A program made the translations under genes and the position numbers. DNA of 64,000 nt from Bacillota bacterium (GTDB lineage: Bacteria > Bacillota > Clostridia > Lachnospirales > Lachnospiraceae), in assembly GCA_023391695.1 (NCBI GenBank), contig JAEWAK010000017.1, forward strand, positions 1-64,000, given 5' to 3'. The notes under the pieces are model-generated. The model searched no databases. It saw nothing but the letters and a program-made list of their open reading frames with translations, and was not told the origin of the DNA. Positions 50,754-59,054 of the stretch are shown here, in pieces. Each line of letters opens with the position of its first letter. Within the stretch, counting starts at the first letter, position 1.

Positions 50754-52151
50754 ATGAGGGATGGGAATGTTGAAGTACTTTCCAAAAGAGGGGTTAAAGG
50801 AAATACCATTATTGTTATAGCTTCAATTATACTGTTATATTTACTTATTTCTTTATATTTTACGAAGCATTTTTTTATGAGTACTGTTATAAACGGAGTA
50901 GATGTCTCATTCAAAACGCAGGATGATGTGGACAGGATAATGAGGAACCATGTAAAAAACTATAAGCTTAAGTTAATGGAAAGAAATGGGCAAATCGAAG
51001 AAATAACGGGGCAGGAGATCGGACTGGAATACAATGAAAAATATAATATCTCCGAATTTACCAATATGCAGAATTCCCTGAAATGGATCCTTTCAGTATT
51101 TAAACCTGAAAGTTATTATGCAAATAATCTGTTTATTTATAATAAAAACACGTTAGAGAACAAAATAATGGAATTGCAATGTTTAAACGGAGAGATTACA
51201 GAACCCCGGAATGTAAGCTTCCAGTACGCAGGCGGATTCTATAATGTGGTGGAAGAAGTGTATGGAAACAAAATACGGAAAAACAGATTAAACAAAGCAA
51301 TCATATCGGGTATTTTAAGGGGAGAGATAAAATTAGATTTAGACGAAAAACTTTGTTACGAAAACCCGAAATACACCTTAAATTCTGCTAAAACTCTGAG
51401 AACCATGAATACTTTAAATAAATATGCAACAGCCAATATCACCTATATATTCGGCAGCCAGAAAGAAAAATTAGATGGAAATATCATCCATAAGTGGCTT
51501 AGTGTGGATGATAATCTGGAGGTGGCAATAAGCAAGGAAGAGGCTTCGAAATATGTAAAAGAATTGGGCAGAAAATATGATACCGTCGGAATCGCCAGGA
51601 ATTTTAAAACATCGGTGGGGAAAGTCGTAGAAGTAAAAGGCGGGCTTTATGGATGGAAAATTAACCAGATTGTTGAAACGAAGGCATTATTGGAGCATAT
51701 AAACCGTGGGGAAGTACTTGAAAAAGAACCGGTTTATACGCAAAAGGCCTTATCCAGGGGCGAAAATGAAATAGGCGATACCTATGTTGAAATTAATATA
51801 ACAAGACAGCATCTATGGTTTTATAAAGCTGGGAAACTTATTACCCATGGTCCCGTAGTGACCGGGAATCCCAACCGGGGGAATTCTACTGTAGTCGGAA
51901 CTTATATGCTCAATTACAAACAAAAAAGTGCAACTTTATCCGGTGCGAATTATAGGGTTGCAGTAAAATACTGGATGCCCTTTTACGGCAATATAGGATT
52001 ACACGATGCCAGCTGGAGACATTCATTTGGAGGAGAAATATATAAATCAAGAGGGACCCATGGATGCGTAAATGCTCCATCCTATTTGGCGAAAATAATT
52101 TTTGAGAATCTGGAAGACGGAACCCCTTTTATCAGTTATAAAGAAGATTAA
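50754..52151 (+). CDS. L,D-transpeptidase (YkuD) with peptidoglycan-binding repeats
   Basis: A 465-residue membrane-anchored enzyme. The N-terminal span is IIVIASIILLYLLISLYF. Two VanW/YoaR-type putative peptidoglycan-binding modules follow (~45-330: VINGVDVSFKTQDDVDRIM; TVGIARNFKTSVGKVVEVKGGLYGWKIN). The C-terminal YkuD domain has YVEINITRQHLWFYKAGKLI and the active-site IGLHDASWRHSFGG...SRGTHGCVNAP, with catalytic Cys in T-H-G-C-V-N. It makes 3-3 cross-links or attaches proteins in the cell wall. Monocistronic, followed by a strong hairpin at 52163. Confidence 0.92.
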   Translation: MRDGNVEVLSKRGVKGNTIIVIASIILLYLLISLYFTKHFFMSTVINGVDVSFKTQDDVDRIMRNHVKNYKLKLMERNGQIEEITGQEIGLEYNEKYNISEFTNMQNSLKWILSVFKPESYYANNLFIYNKNTLENKIMELQCLNGEITEPRNVSFQYAGGFYNVVEEVYGNKIRKNRLNKAIISGILRGEIKLDLDEKLCYENPKYTLNSAKTLRTMNTLNKYATANITYIFGSQKEKLDGNIIHKWLSVDDNLEVAISKEEASKYVKELGRKYDTVGIARNFKTSVGKVVEVKGGLYGWKINQIVETKALLEHINRGEVLEKEPVYTQKALSRGENEIGDTYVEINITRQHLWFYKAGKLITHGPVVTGNPNRGNSTVVGTYMLNYKQKSATLSGANYRVAVKYWMPFYGNIGLHDASWRHSFGGEIYKSRGTHGCVNAPSYLAKIIFENLEDGTPFISYKED

Positions 52152-52162
52152 ATTATACAGGA

Positions 52163-52217
52163 AACCCAAGTAGGATCCCCGGGAACATATTAATTCTCCG
52201 GGGGGATCCTACTTGGG
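52163..52217. terminator. long GC-rich hairpin after the L,D-transpeptidase gene
   Basis: CCCAAGTAGGATCCCCGG (about 52166) pairs with CCGGGGGGATCCTACTTGGG (to about 52217), nearly perfect, but no T-tract follows. A second hairpin (CCGGACaaGGAAA / TTTTCCGTCCGG) lies at about 52260-52287. The remaining gap to 52512 holds only the next promoter. Confidence 0.6.
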
Positions 52218-52335
52218 ACATGCATTAAGACGGAAGGGAATATACCAAATTCATTCGTGGCCGGACAAGGAAACCTTTTCCGTCCGGAAGACTTTTACAT
52301 AATATAAACACTACAGGTTTTATCTTTACACCGCA

Positions 52336-52364
52336 TTGATTAAAATCCGGCTATAATGTATACT
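52336..52364 (+). promoter_or_regulatory. promoter upstream of the CBS-domain gene
   Basis: TTGATT (52336-52341), 17 bp, TATACT (52359-52364). It gives a ~140-nt leader before the SD GAGGAGA. Confidence 0.6.
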
Positions 52365-52512
52365 ATAGGGTGATGTTAATGTTTAAAGCGATGGTTAACG
52401 ATATAACACGGTATTAAATATCTAAATACCTACCGGCCATTTGAAAAGCATGAATATGAGTTTCCGGCATCCTGTTCATGACTGAAAAATATAATTATTG
52501 AGGAGACAAAGA

Positions 52513-53043
52513 ATGCATGTTAATGATAAATCTACTGTAAATGGAGATACTTATTCCGATCAGGATAGCGACAGTATCAAAAACATAGAAAGGAAAAGCA
52601 TTATCTTTTTATTAACGGTAAAGGCTTTTGTTGCATATTTAGATGAACACTGTACCCTGCGGCAGGGGCTTGAAAAGATGAGGCATCATGGATATACCGC
52701 AATGCCTGTGATTGCACAGGACGGAACTTATGTCGGAACCGTAAGTGAAGGTGATTTTTTATGGCATATGCTTGACAGCGGTATGTATGCCATGAAGTCC
52801 CAGGAGGAATATTCCATAGCGGATATACTAAGGAAGGGCTGGAATCCTGCCGTGAAAGTGGAGGCAACAATGGATGAGCTGCTGTTTCGTGTCATGGAAC
52901 AAAATTTTGTTCCGGTAATTGATGACCGGGGAAAATTTATGGGAATTATAACACGGAAAGATATAATAAAGTACTATTATGATGTGGCTAAAAACAAGGA
53001 ACACGGGCTGAAACAAAATACCCACGTTGAGGCCAATGTATAA
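52513..53043 (+). CDS. CBS-domain pair protein
   Basis: 176 residues from ATG 52513 (GAGGAGA, 7 nt). Two CBS motifs follow a short polar N-terminus. CBS1 is FVAYLDEHCTLRQGLEKMRHHGYTAMPVIAQDGTYVGTVSEGDFLWHML. CBS2 is ILRKGWNPAVKVEATMDELLFRVMEQNFVPVIDDRGKFMGIITRKDIIKYYY. Such proteins bind adenine nucleotides, S-adenosylmethionine or c-di-AMP and act as cytosolic sensors. No catalytic domain is attached and the partner is unknown. Confidence 0.88.
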   Translation: MHVNDKSTVNGDTYSDQDSDSIKNIERKSIIFLLTVKAFVAYLDEHCTLRQGLEKMRHHGYTAMPVIAQDGTYVGTVSEGDFLWHMLDSGMYAMKSQEEYSIADILRKGWNPAVKVEATMDELLFRVMEQNFVPVIDDRGKFMGIITRKDIIKYYYDVAKNKEHGLKQNTHVEANV

Positions 53044-53174
53044 CGGTTTAGTCTTGTGGGAATATATATGGTTGTCCCAAAAATGCAAGATATTAAGGCT
53101 GTTACATAGTATGTTAAAACTTTAGAAGAAGCTTCACGAATCATATTATACAGGCTGGGTACAGGGTGGTAAAG

Positions 53175-53408
53175 ATGAGACTTAAATCAAAAGATATCGC
53201 GAAAGCCCTTGGGTTGTCAACGGCTACCGTATCATTGGCGATTAACAGGAAACCGGGTGTCAATGAAGAAACAAGGAATAAGGTATTAAAATATATAGAG
53301 GCAAAAGAACAGGAAGAATACGGAGTATCATCGGTTCAAAAAAATATAGAACATGGAAGTATTGTGATTCTCCACTATTATAAACACGGAATTATAAATG
53401 AATTCTGA
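53175..53408 (+). pseudogene. truncated LacI-family regulator (DNA-binding domain only)
   Basis: From ATG 53175 (SD GGGTGG): MRLKSKDIAKALGLSTATVS, LAINRKPGVNEETRNKVLKYIEA, a clean LacI HTH and hinge. It then gives SIVILHYYKHGIINEF and TGA, just where the sugar-binding domain should begin. A second LacI gene lies 500 bp downstream on the other strand. The remains could still bind DNA as a small repressor, but most likely this is a dead gene. Confidence 0.7.
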
Positions 53409-53460
53409 AATATGGTACCGGCCAGTGGATTAGTAGAAAACAGTACGGAGGAAATACGTA

Positions 53461-53600
53461 TGTCGAAAACGGATAAGGACACTTATGTCGTATACGTACC
53501 TTCCAATACCAATGTTATCCTGGGGGATGATTTAACGGGATGTGATATTAAAATTATTGAATGGAAAAGAAAAACATTGCATATCCGAAGATCCGGGTAA
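53461..53600 (+). pseudogene. unidentified short coding-like fragment
   Basis: With SD CGGAGGAAA, ATG 53461 reads MSKTDKDTYVVYVPSNTNVI, then LGDDLTGCDIKIIEWKRKTL and a stop at 53600. A further stretch in another frame (53561-53758) reads RVKDNRTLIEMHRFDKDVLVIAKK. Together these look like pieces of one unrecognised protein split by frameshifts. It lies in a zone of fragments (53166-53890). Confidence 0.3.
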
Positions 53601-53695
53601 AAGATAACCGGACATTGATCGAAATGCACCGGTTTGATAAGGATGTACTTGTAATAGCCAAAAAAAGAGCGGAAATCCCGGATTTTGGGCGAATA

Positions 53696-53732
53696 AATCA
53701 GGACCACCAGTTCACAACTGGTGGTCCTGATT
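53696..53732. repeat. perfect 17-bp hairpin
   Basis: AATCAGGACCACCAGTT - cac - AACTGGTGGTCCTGATT. It is terminator-sized but has no T-tract. Such a tight hairpin at a junction of gene fragments could be the end of a lost transposable element (inference). Confidence 0.6.
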
Positions 53733-53771
53733 ATCTCATAGAAAATCTCATCCTGTGAGATTAAAATGCAT

Positions 53772-53883
53772 AATCAATATTGAGAACTGGCTGAACAAAA
53801 AAATGATATACAGAGTGAGAAAGCGATCTGGACAAGCGCCCTCTTTTACGATTCCGGAAGAAGAAATTAAGTATATGGTGATC
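53772..53883 (+). pseudogene. internally deleted copy of the PRD antiterminator gene
   Basis: Three separated pieces of the intact gene at 59872-61986 are fused here. AATCAATATTGAGAACTGG (53772-) matches ~59994. The 28 bases ending 53825 (AAAATGATATACAGAGTGAG...) match 60096-60123. 53838-53883 (CTCTTTTACGATTCCGGAAG and onward) matches 60717-60762 exactly. About 600 bp between these pieces are missing. The match ends one codon before the LacI gene's 3' region. Confidence 0.85.
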
Positions 53884-53890
53884 ATACCAC

Positions 53891-54919
53891 TTAATATTTT
53901 ACTGCTGTTGATTCCCGGATAATCAATTCCACAGGGAGCACGACATCGGTTTCTTTTATCTCTTCCTCTTCGGTAATATAGTGATATAATATTTCACATG
54001 CAGTTTGTGCCAGTAACGTTGTATTCTGGCGAACTGTAGTAATGGACGGGGATGACAGCTGCGAATATACACTGTCATCAAATCCTACAATTTTAACCTG
54101 TTCAGGAACCTTGATCCCATGCTTTTTCAGAGAAGTTAATGCCCCATATGCTGCTCGGTCACTTACAGAAAAGATTCCATCGAATTTCTTGCCATTTACA
54201 ATACACTGATCCACTAATGCTTCACTTTCCTGCACAGAGGGGATTTTTCCGGAAAGATGTATAATTTTATCCGGATCAAGCGGAATTTTATATTCATACA
54301 GCGCTTTTTCATAACCCTCAGTGCGAAGATGCCTGGCGTATTCTCCTGTTGCGCTTACAACATGAAGGATATCCTTACAACCTGCTTCGAGTAAATGTTT
54401 GGTAGCTAGATATCCTCCACTAACTCCATCGGATGATACAATTCCGATGTTTTTATCATGATCTGGAAAACGGTCAATGCAAACAATAGGGGTATTTCTG
54501 GTGAATAATTCATGAGGTAAGTTTCGTTGACCGGAAATGCAAACGATACCATCCACCAGTTTTGCATCTAAACTTCTAAAATATTGTTTCTCTTTTTCAC
54601 TGCTTTTTGTAGAATTACAAATAAAAACAGAATATCCTTTGTCATAAAAATATTTTTCAACATCAAGTGAAATTCGGGCAAAAAACTCATTGCTTATATC
54701 AGGAACGATCATACCTATACTTTGCGATCTGGACTGTCTCAGGCTTTTCGCTGCCATATTTGTGGTATATCCGTATTTTTCTATAACATCAAATACCTTT
54801 TTTTTTGTCTCTTCCGAAAAACGGCCATTATCATTAATAATACGGGATACGGTGGCAATAGAAACCCCGCTCAATGCTGCTACTTCTTTAATCGATACTT
54901 TTTTCTTATCAATAACCAT
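53891..54919 (-). CDS. LacI-family transcriptional regulator
   Basis: A 342-residue protein. The N-terminal HTH is VSIKEVAALSGVSIATVSRIINDNGRFSEETKKKVFDVIEKYGYTTNMAAKSLRQSRS. The periplasmic-binding-protein-like sensor begins SIGMIVPDISNEFFARISLDVEKYFYDKGYSVFICNS and has the usual ICIDRFPD, GGYLATKHLLEAG, FDGIFSVSDRAAYGAL and KVPEQVKIVGFDDSVYSQLSSPSITTVRQN. It diverges from the sugar PTS operon. An inverted repeat of LacI-operator type lies just downstream of that operon's promoter (55125-55194), so it is the probable repressor. Confidence 0.93.
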   Translation of the reverse strand: MVIDKKKVSIKEVAALSGVSIATVSRIINDNGRFSEETKKKVFDVIEKYGYTTNMAAKSLRQSRSQSIGMIVPDISNEFFARISLDVEKYFYDKGYSVFICNSTKSSEKEKQYFRSLDAKLVDGIVCISGQRNLPHELFTRNTPIVCIDRFPDHDKNIGIVSSDGVSGGYLATKHLLEAGCKDILHVVSATGEYARHLRTEGYEKALYEYKIPLDPDKIIHLSGKIPSVQESEALVDQCIVNGKKFDGIFSVSDRAAYGALTSLKKHGIKVPEQVKIVGFDDSVYSQLSSPSITTVRQNTTLLAQTACEILYHYITEEEEIKETDVVLPVELIIRESTAVKY

Positions 54920-55087
54920 TTGTTAGATCCTCCTCATATGGTTCTTACTTATTACTAAGTTTAATTACTAAAATAAATATAGCAAATAATATAGACAAAG
55001 TAAATTATAAAATCTGCCAACAGGTAAATTACCGTTACCTATCCTTAAGATATTACTGAAATAAATCCAATTCTATCGAAATTTCTA

Positions 55088-55194
55088 TTGACTAATAACA
55101 ATTTAAAGATTATAATCTAGTTTATTAAAACGTTTACTCAACTAAGAAATGCAGTAAAATATGATAAAAATAATAGTTTGAGTAAACATTTTAA
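55088..55194 (+). promoter_or_regulatory. PTS operon promoter with LacI-type operator pair
   Basis: TTGACT (55088-55093), 17 bp, TATAAT (55111-55116). Downstream, TTAAAACGTTTACTCAA (55125-55141) and its near-perfect mirror TTGAGTAAACATTTTAA (55178-55194) are 36 bp apart. Each contains an AAACGTTT/GTAAACATTT core typical of LacI-family sites. Binding would block elongation from the start point. The left part of the 54920-55220 gap should carry the LacI promoter. Confidence 0.75.
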
Positions 55195-55220
55195 TACTTT
55201 GCAAAAATAGGAGGAATCTT

Positions 55221-56138
55221 GTGAAAGATATTAAAAGGCTAATTGATTGTACAAAAAGTGATTTTTTATCGATGAATGCAAAAGAGTTAAAGGAATCGAT
55301 ATTTAAATCAGAAGGTCGTGTTATCATGGCCCAGCACTTAGTTATGGCAGGTCCGGGTATTCTGAAAGGAATTACCAATGCAGAAGTATTGGCTGCCTTT
55401 GGTGCCGATATGATCATGCTAAATACTTATCATGTAGACGGAAAACATGAGAACCTGGGAATGCTGGGACTTGATGTTCAAGGACTGAAAGCGCTAATTA
55501 ACAGACCAGTTGGCATTTATCTTGGCTGCCCCAAAAGAGGAGAAGAAAAAATAGATTCACATGGACCGCTGGCTACCGAAGAAAACATTATTGGCTGTAT
55601 AGAAGAAGGAGCGGATTTCATAATTCTTGGCGGAAATCCGGGTGCAGGAACGACCATACAAAATATCATCGAATCTACAAAATTAGCAAAATCCATCGTT
55701 GGCGATAAAGCACTTATTTTTTCTGGTAAGTGGGAAGACGGAATAACGGAAAAAGTTCTTGGTGATCCTTTAGCCGAACGGGATGCAAAAGACATTATTA
55801 AAGAGCTTATCGATGCCGGCGCGGATGTAATCGATCTGCCGGCGCCCGGTTCCAGACATGGAATTACGGTTGAAATGATACGGGAATTAATTGAATTTAC
55901 CCATCGTTATAAACCGGGAACTCTGGCTATGTCATTCTTAAACAGTTCTGTAGAAGGAGCTGATACGGATACTATTCGTTATGTAGCCTTAAAAATGAAA
56001 GAAACAGGAGCTGACATTCATACCATCGGAGATGGTGGCTATGCCGGATGCGCTCAACCGGAAAATGTCATGCAACTTTCAGTCTCCATACGAGGAAAAC
56101 GTTTTACCTATAAGCGTATGGCAGGTAACAATCGATAG
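55221..56138 (+). CDS. TIM-barrel-like protein of a sugar PTS operon, function unknown
   Basis: 305 residues from GTG (SD AGGAGGAATC). The repeating beta-alpha pattern suggests a (beta/alpha)8 barrel: GRVIMAQHLVMAGPGILKGITNAEVLAAFGADMIMLNTYH, RPVGIYLGCPKRGEE, GADFIILGGNPGAGT, DKALIFSGKWEDG, AGADVIDLPAPGSRHGITVEMIRELIEF, ADIHTIGDGGYAG. I recall close homologues only as uncharacterised (DUF) proteins beside sugar PTS genes. It has no signal peptide. A role as lyase, epimerase or phosphatase on the imported sugar phosphate is a guess. Confidence 0.65.
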   Translation: MKDIKRLIDCTKSDFLSMNAKELKESIFKSEGRVIMAQHLVMAGPGILKGITNAEVLAAFGADMIMLNTYHVDGKHENLGMLGLDVQGLKALINRPVGIYLGCPKRGEEKIDSHGPLATEENIIGCIEEGADFIILGGNPGAGTTIQNIIESTKLAKSIVGDKALIFSGKWEDGITEKVLGDPLAERDAKDIIKELIDAGADVIDLPAPGSRHGITVEMIRELIEFTHRYKPGTLAMSFLNSSVEGADTDTIRYVALKMKETGADIHTIGDGGYAGCAQPENVMQLSVSIRGKRFTYKRMAGNNR

Positions 56139-56197
56139 GGGTCTCGCAGCTATATTAATAACATACTAAACTATATTATTTATTGGGAGGATATTTT

Positions 56198-57556
56198 ATG
56201 GATTACAGCAAATTAGCAAGAGAAATTTTACTTCTTGTAGGTACTGAAGAAAATTGTAATGATTTGGTTCACTGTGCAACAAGGCTCCGTTTTTCTTTAA
56301 AAGACAGGAATAAGGCAGATAAAGCTGCGATAGAAAAGCTGGAAGGTGTTGTAAAGGTCGTGGAAAGCGGGGGCCAATTCCAAGTAGTAATAGGAAATAC
56401 TGTAGGAGATGTTTATCGGGAAATCGGGAAAATTAGTAAACTGACTTCGGGCGGGGAAAAGGTGATCGACGAAAATAAAGATATGCGTTTTATTGATAAG
56501 GCAATCAGTTTGATTTCCGCTATCTTTACGCCAACTTTATCAGCCCTTATCGGGGCTGGTATGATCAAAGGTTTGCTAATGCTCTTTGTGAAACTTGGAT
56601 TAATTGGTACTGAATCCGGAACCTATATGATATTATTTGCAGCTGCAGATAGTGTATTTTATTTCCTTCCTATGCTTCTTGCCTTTTCTTCAGCAAGGAA
56701 ATTCAACGCAAATCCCTTTATAGCAGTTGTTGTAGCAGGCGCGATGATTTATCCCACGTTGCTTACAGCCTACACAGATGGGGTTTCTTTAACATTTTTG
56801 GGCCTACCGGTTGTATTGGCTAAATATACATCAACCGTGCTTCCAATAATCTTTGCTACTTATTTCTTGTCCAAGATAGAATATTTATGTAATAAATATA
56901 TTCATCCGGTCATAAAAAATGTTTTAACACCAATGCTTTGTCTTGGAATTGTAGTTCCATGCACCTGGCTCATTATTGGTCCAGTTACTTCCTTTCTGGG
57001 AAATCTTTTAGGGACAGGTTATCAGGCTTTATATAACTTAAGCCCCATTGTTACAGGACTTATTTTTGGAGCTGCATGGCAGGTATTGGTTGTATTTGGA
57101 TTGCATTGGGGAATAATTCCGATCGGTTATAATAATCTTGCCTTGTATGGAAGAAACACGATCAACGGAATGACTGGCCCTTCTAATTTTACTCAAGCAG
57201 GCGCAGCGTTTGGAGTATTCCTGAAATCAAAAAATGCAAAGGTAAAGCAAAATGCTCTTTCCGCTGCTATAACAGGAGTCTTTAGCATTACGGAACCTGC
57301 TATTTATGGTATTAACTTACGCTATAAAAAACCATTTTATATTGCCTGCGGAGTGGCTGCTGTCTCCGGTGCTATAGCCGGTGCTGCCAATAGTGCAGCT
57401 ATAGCTGCCGGTCCGGTTGGTATTTTAAGCATTCCGGTCTTTATGGGAGAAGGATTTATTGGATTTTTAATAGCTTTGTCAGTAGCCTTTTTTGGTACCG
57501 CAGTTCTTACTTATTTCTTTGGATATGATCGGTCAAATGATCGATTGGAATCGTAA
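56198..57556 (+). CDS. PTS EIIBC component, glucose/sucrose family
   Basis: The start is ATG 56198 (SD GGGAGG; the longer frame from 56183 overlaps it); 452 residues. The EIIB domain (1-~85) has the phosphorylated Cys in LVHCATRLRFSL (residue 26). EIIC spans ~100-450 with about ten membrane segments: AISLISAIFTPTLSALIGAGMIKGLLML, the substrate loop around GIIPIGYNNLALYGRNTINGMTGPSNFTQAGAAFGVFLKSKN, and FSITEPAIYGINLRYKKPFYIACG. EIIA is encoded separately at 59055. It imports and phosphorylates a hexose-type sugar. Confidence 0.92.
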   Translation: MDYSKLAREILLLVGTEENCNDLVHCATRLRFSLKDRNKADKAAIEKLEGVVKVVESGGQFQVVIGNTVGDVYREIGKISKLTSGGEKVIDENKDMRFIDKAISLISAIFTPTLSALIGAGMIKGLLMLFVKLGLIGTESGTYMILFAAADSVFYFLPMLLAFSSARKFNANPFIAVVVAGAMIYPTLLTAYTDGVSLTFLGLPVVLAKYTSTVLPIIFATYFLSKIEYLCNKYIHPVIKNVLTPMLCLGIVVPCTWLIIGPVTSFLGNLLGTGYQALYNLSPIVTGLIFGAAWQVLVVFGLHWGIIPIGYNNLALYGRNTINGMTGPSNFTQAGAAFGVFLKSKNAKVKQNALSAAITGVFSITEPAIYGINLRYKKPFYIACGVAAVSGAIAGAANSAAIAAGPVGILSIPVFMGEGFIGFLIALSVAFFGTAVLTYFFGYDRSNDRLES

Positions 57557-57799
57557 ATTAGTAGTTACTGAAACCTGATATAAGAATATATATGATTAAC
57601 GGATATCCCACTTTTTGAGGGAAAAAGTGGGATTAACTACCAGATATGTTATTTTGCTATAAATGCAGGAAATGGGACTTTGAACAGAAAACGTAAGAAA
57701 TCTTTTATTGGTATAAAAAAGTAATTGAGATGAATGGTGAATGTTTAGAAAAGAATTATGAAATTCTTGCGTAAACAGAAGAAGGATTTGGAGGATAGT

Positions 57800-58450
57800 A
57801 TGGATAAATTATTATGCCCATCATTAATGTGTGCTAATTATGGAAATCTGGAAAAAGAATTAAAGGATTTAGAAGCGGCAGATATTGATATATTTCATAT
57901 AGATATAATGGATGGACAATTTGTAGCTAATTTTGGTATGGGGCTTCAGGATATAGAATACATCTGCAAGAATGCAAAAAAGAATGTAGATGCTCATTTG
58001 ATGATTCAGAATCCGGGAGATTATGTTGAGAAATTTGCTGCTATAGGAGTGGATATTATATATATTCACCCTGAAGCTGATGTACATCCCACCAGAACCC
58101 TGCAAAAAATCATGGATGCTGGAGCTGTTCCAGGAATTGCTATTAATCCGGGAACGGCAGTAGAGACTGTTACAGAATTGCTGCCGTTTGTTAAATATGT
58201 AATGGTAATGACAGTAAATCCTGGATTTGCAGGACAAAAGTATATTGAATCAGTTGATAAAAAGATAAAAAAATTAATTGCTCTACAGGAAGAGTACGAT
58301 TACGAAATAATGATTGATGGTGCCTGTGCGCCAAATAGAATAAAATATTTAAGTAAAATGGGTGTGAAAGGCTTTATACTTGGAACATCGGCGTTGTTTG
58401 GAAAAGAAAAATCATACAATGAAATTATAAAGGAATTAAGAGAATTGTAA
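57800..58450 (+). CDS. ribulose-phosphate 3-epimerase family protein (AlsE-like candidate)
   Basis: 216 residues from ATG 57800 (SD TTGGAGGAT; the frame is open to 57758 but without SD). TIM barrel of the RPE family: LLCPSLMCANYGNLEKELKDLEAADIDIFHIDIMDGQFVANFGMG, metal-site His/Asp in FHIDIMDG and DAHLMIQNPGDY, and VMVMTVNPGFAGQKYIE. The pattern SLMCANYG...IMDGQFVANFGMG differs from housekeeping Rpe (SILSADF...HFVPNITFG) and is closer to the D-allulose-6-phosphate 3-epimerase type. Beside an RpiB-like isomerase and a hexose-type PTS, that is the best reading, though not proven. Confidence 0.82.
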   Translation: MDKLLCPSLMCANYGNLEKELKDLEAADIDIFHIDIMDGQFVANFGMGLQDIEYICKNAKKNVDAHLMIQNPGDYVEKFAAIGVDIIYIHPEADVHPTRTLQKIMDAGAVPGIAINPGTAVETVTELLPFVKYVMVMTVNPGFAGQKYIESVDKKIKKLIALQEEYDYEIMIDGACAPNRIKYLSKMGVKGFILGTSALFGKEKSYNEIIKELREL

Positions 58451-58473
58451 AAAGAGAAAGGTAAGGGATAAAA

Positions 58474-58965
58474 ATGAAAATAGCAATAGGAGCTGATCAT
58501 GTGGGCCTTGAGTTAAAGCCGCAGATTATAGAATATGTAAAAGAACTGGGGCATGAAATCGATGATTTCGGACCATTCAGTGCTGAAAGAACCGATTATC
58601 CGATCTATGGTAAAAAGGTAGCTAAAGCAGTTGCAGCAGGAGCGTATGACAGGGGTATCCTTATTTGCGGAACAGGTGTCGGCATTTCTATCTCAGCAAA
58701 TAAAGTAAAAGGAATTCGTGCAATTGTATGTAGTGAACCATATTCTGCTAAATTATCCAGACAGCACAATAATACGAACATTCTTGCATTCGGATCAAGA
58801 GTAATCGGAAGCGAACTGGCTAAAATGATTGTTAAAGAATGGCTGGACAGCGAATATGAAAGTGGACGTCATCAGAGAAGAATTGATGAAATTGCTGCAA
58901 TCGAAAAAGATGATGATGGCTTATTTGAGGAAATCGAATATTCGGAAGATCCAAAGTACAAATAA
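58474..58965 (+). CDS. RpiB/LacAB-family sugar-phosphate isomerase
   Basis: A 163-residue protein: MKIAIGADHVGLELKPQIIEYVKELGHEIDDFGPFSAERTDYP, catalytic Cys in GILICGTGVGISISANKVKGIRA, and then SRQHNNTNILAFGSRVIG. The D-H-x-G phosphate loop and Cys are those of ribose-5-phosphate isomerase B, which also works on D-allose-6-phosphate. It is ~15 residues longer at the C-terminus (RRIDEIAAIEKDDDGLFEEIEY) than E. coli RpiB, a feature of clostridial sugar-operon paralogues. It is 23 bp after the epimerase gene and in the same operon. Confidence 0.88.
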   Translation: MKIAIGADHVGLELKPQIIEYVKELGHEIDDFGPFSAERTDYPIYGKKVAKAVAAGAYDRGILICGTGVGISISANKVKGIRAIVCSEPYSAKLSRQHNNTNILAFGSRVIGSELAKMIVKEWLDSEYESGRHQRRIDEIAAIEKDDDGLFEEIEYSEDPKYK

Positions 58966-59054
58966 ATACAAATAATTCACAGACAGAGCAATGCTATAAA
59001 TTTCAAATTAATGGTATAACGGCTGTCCCATAAAGATGGCGTAGGAGGTAGGGT

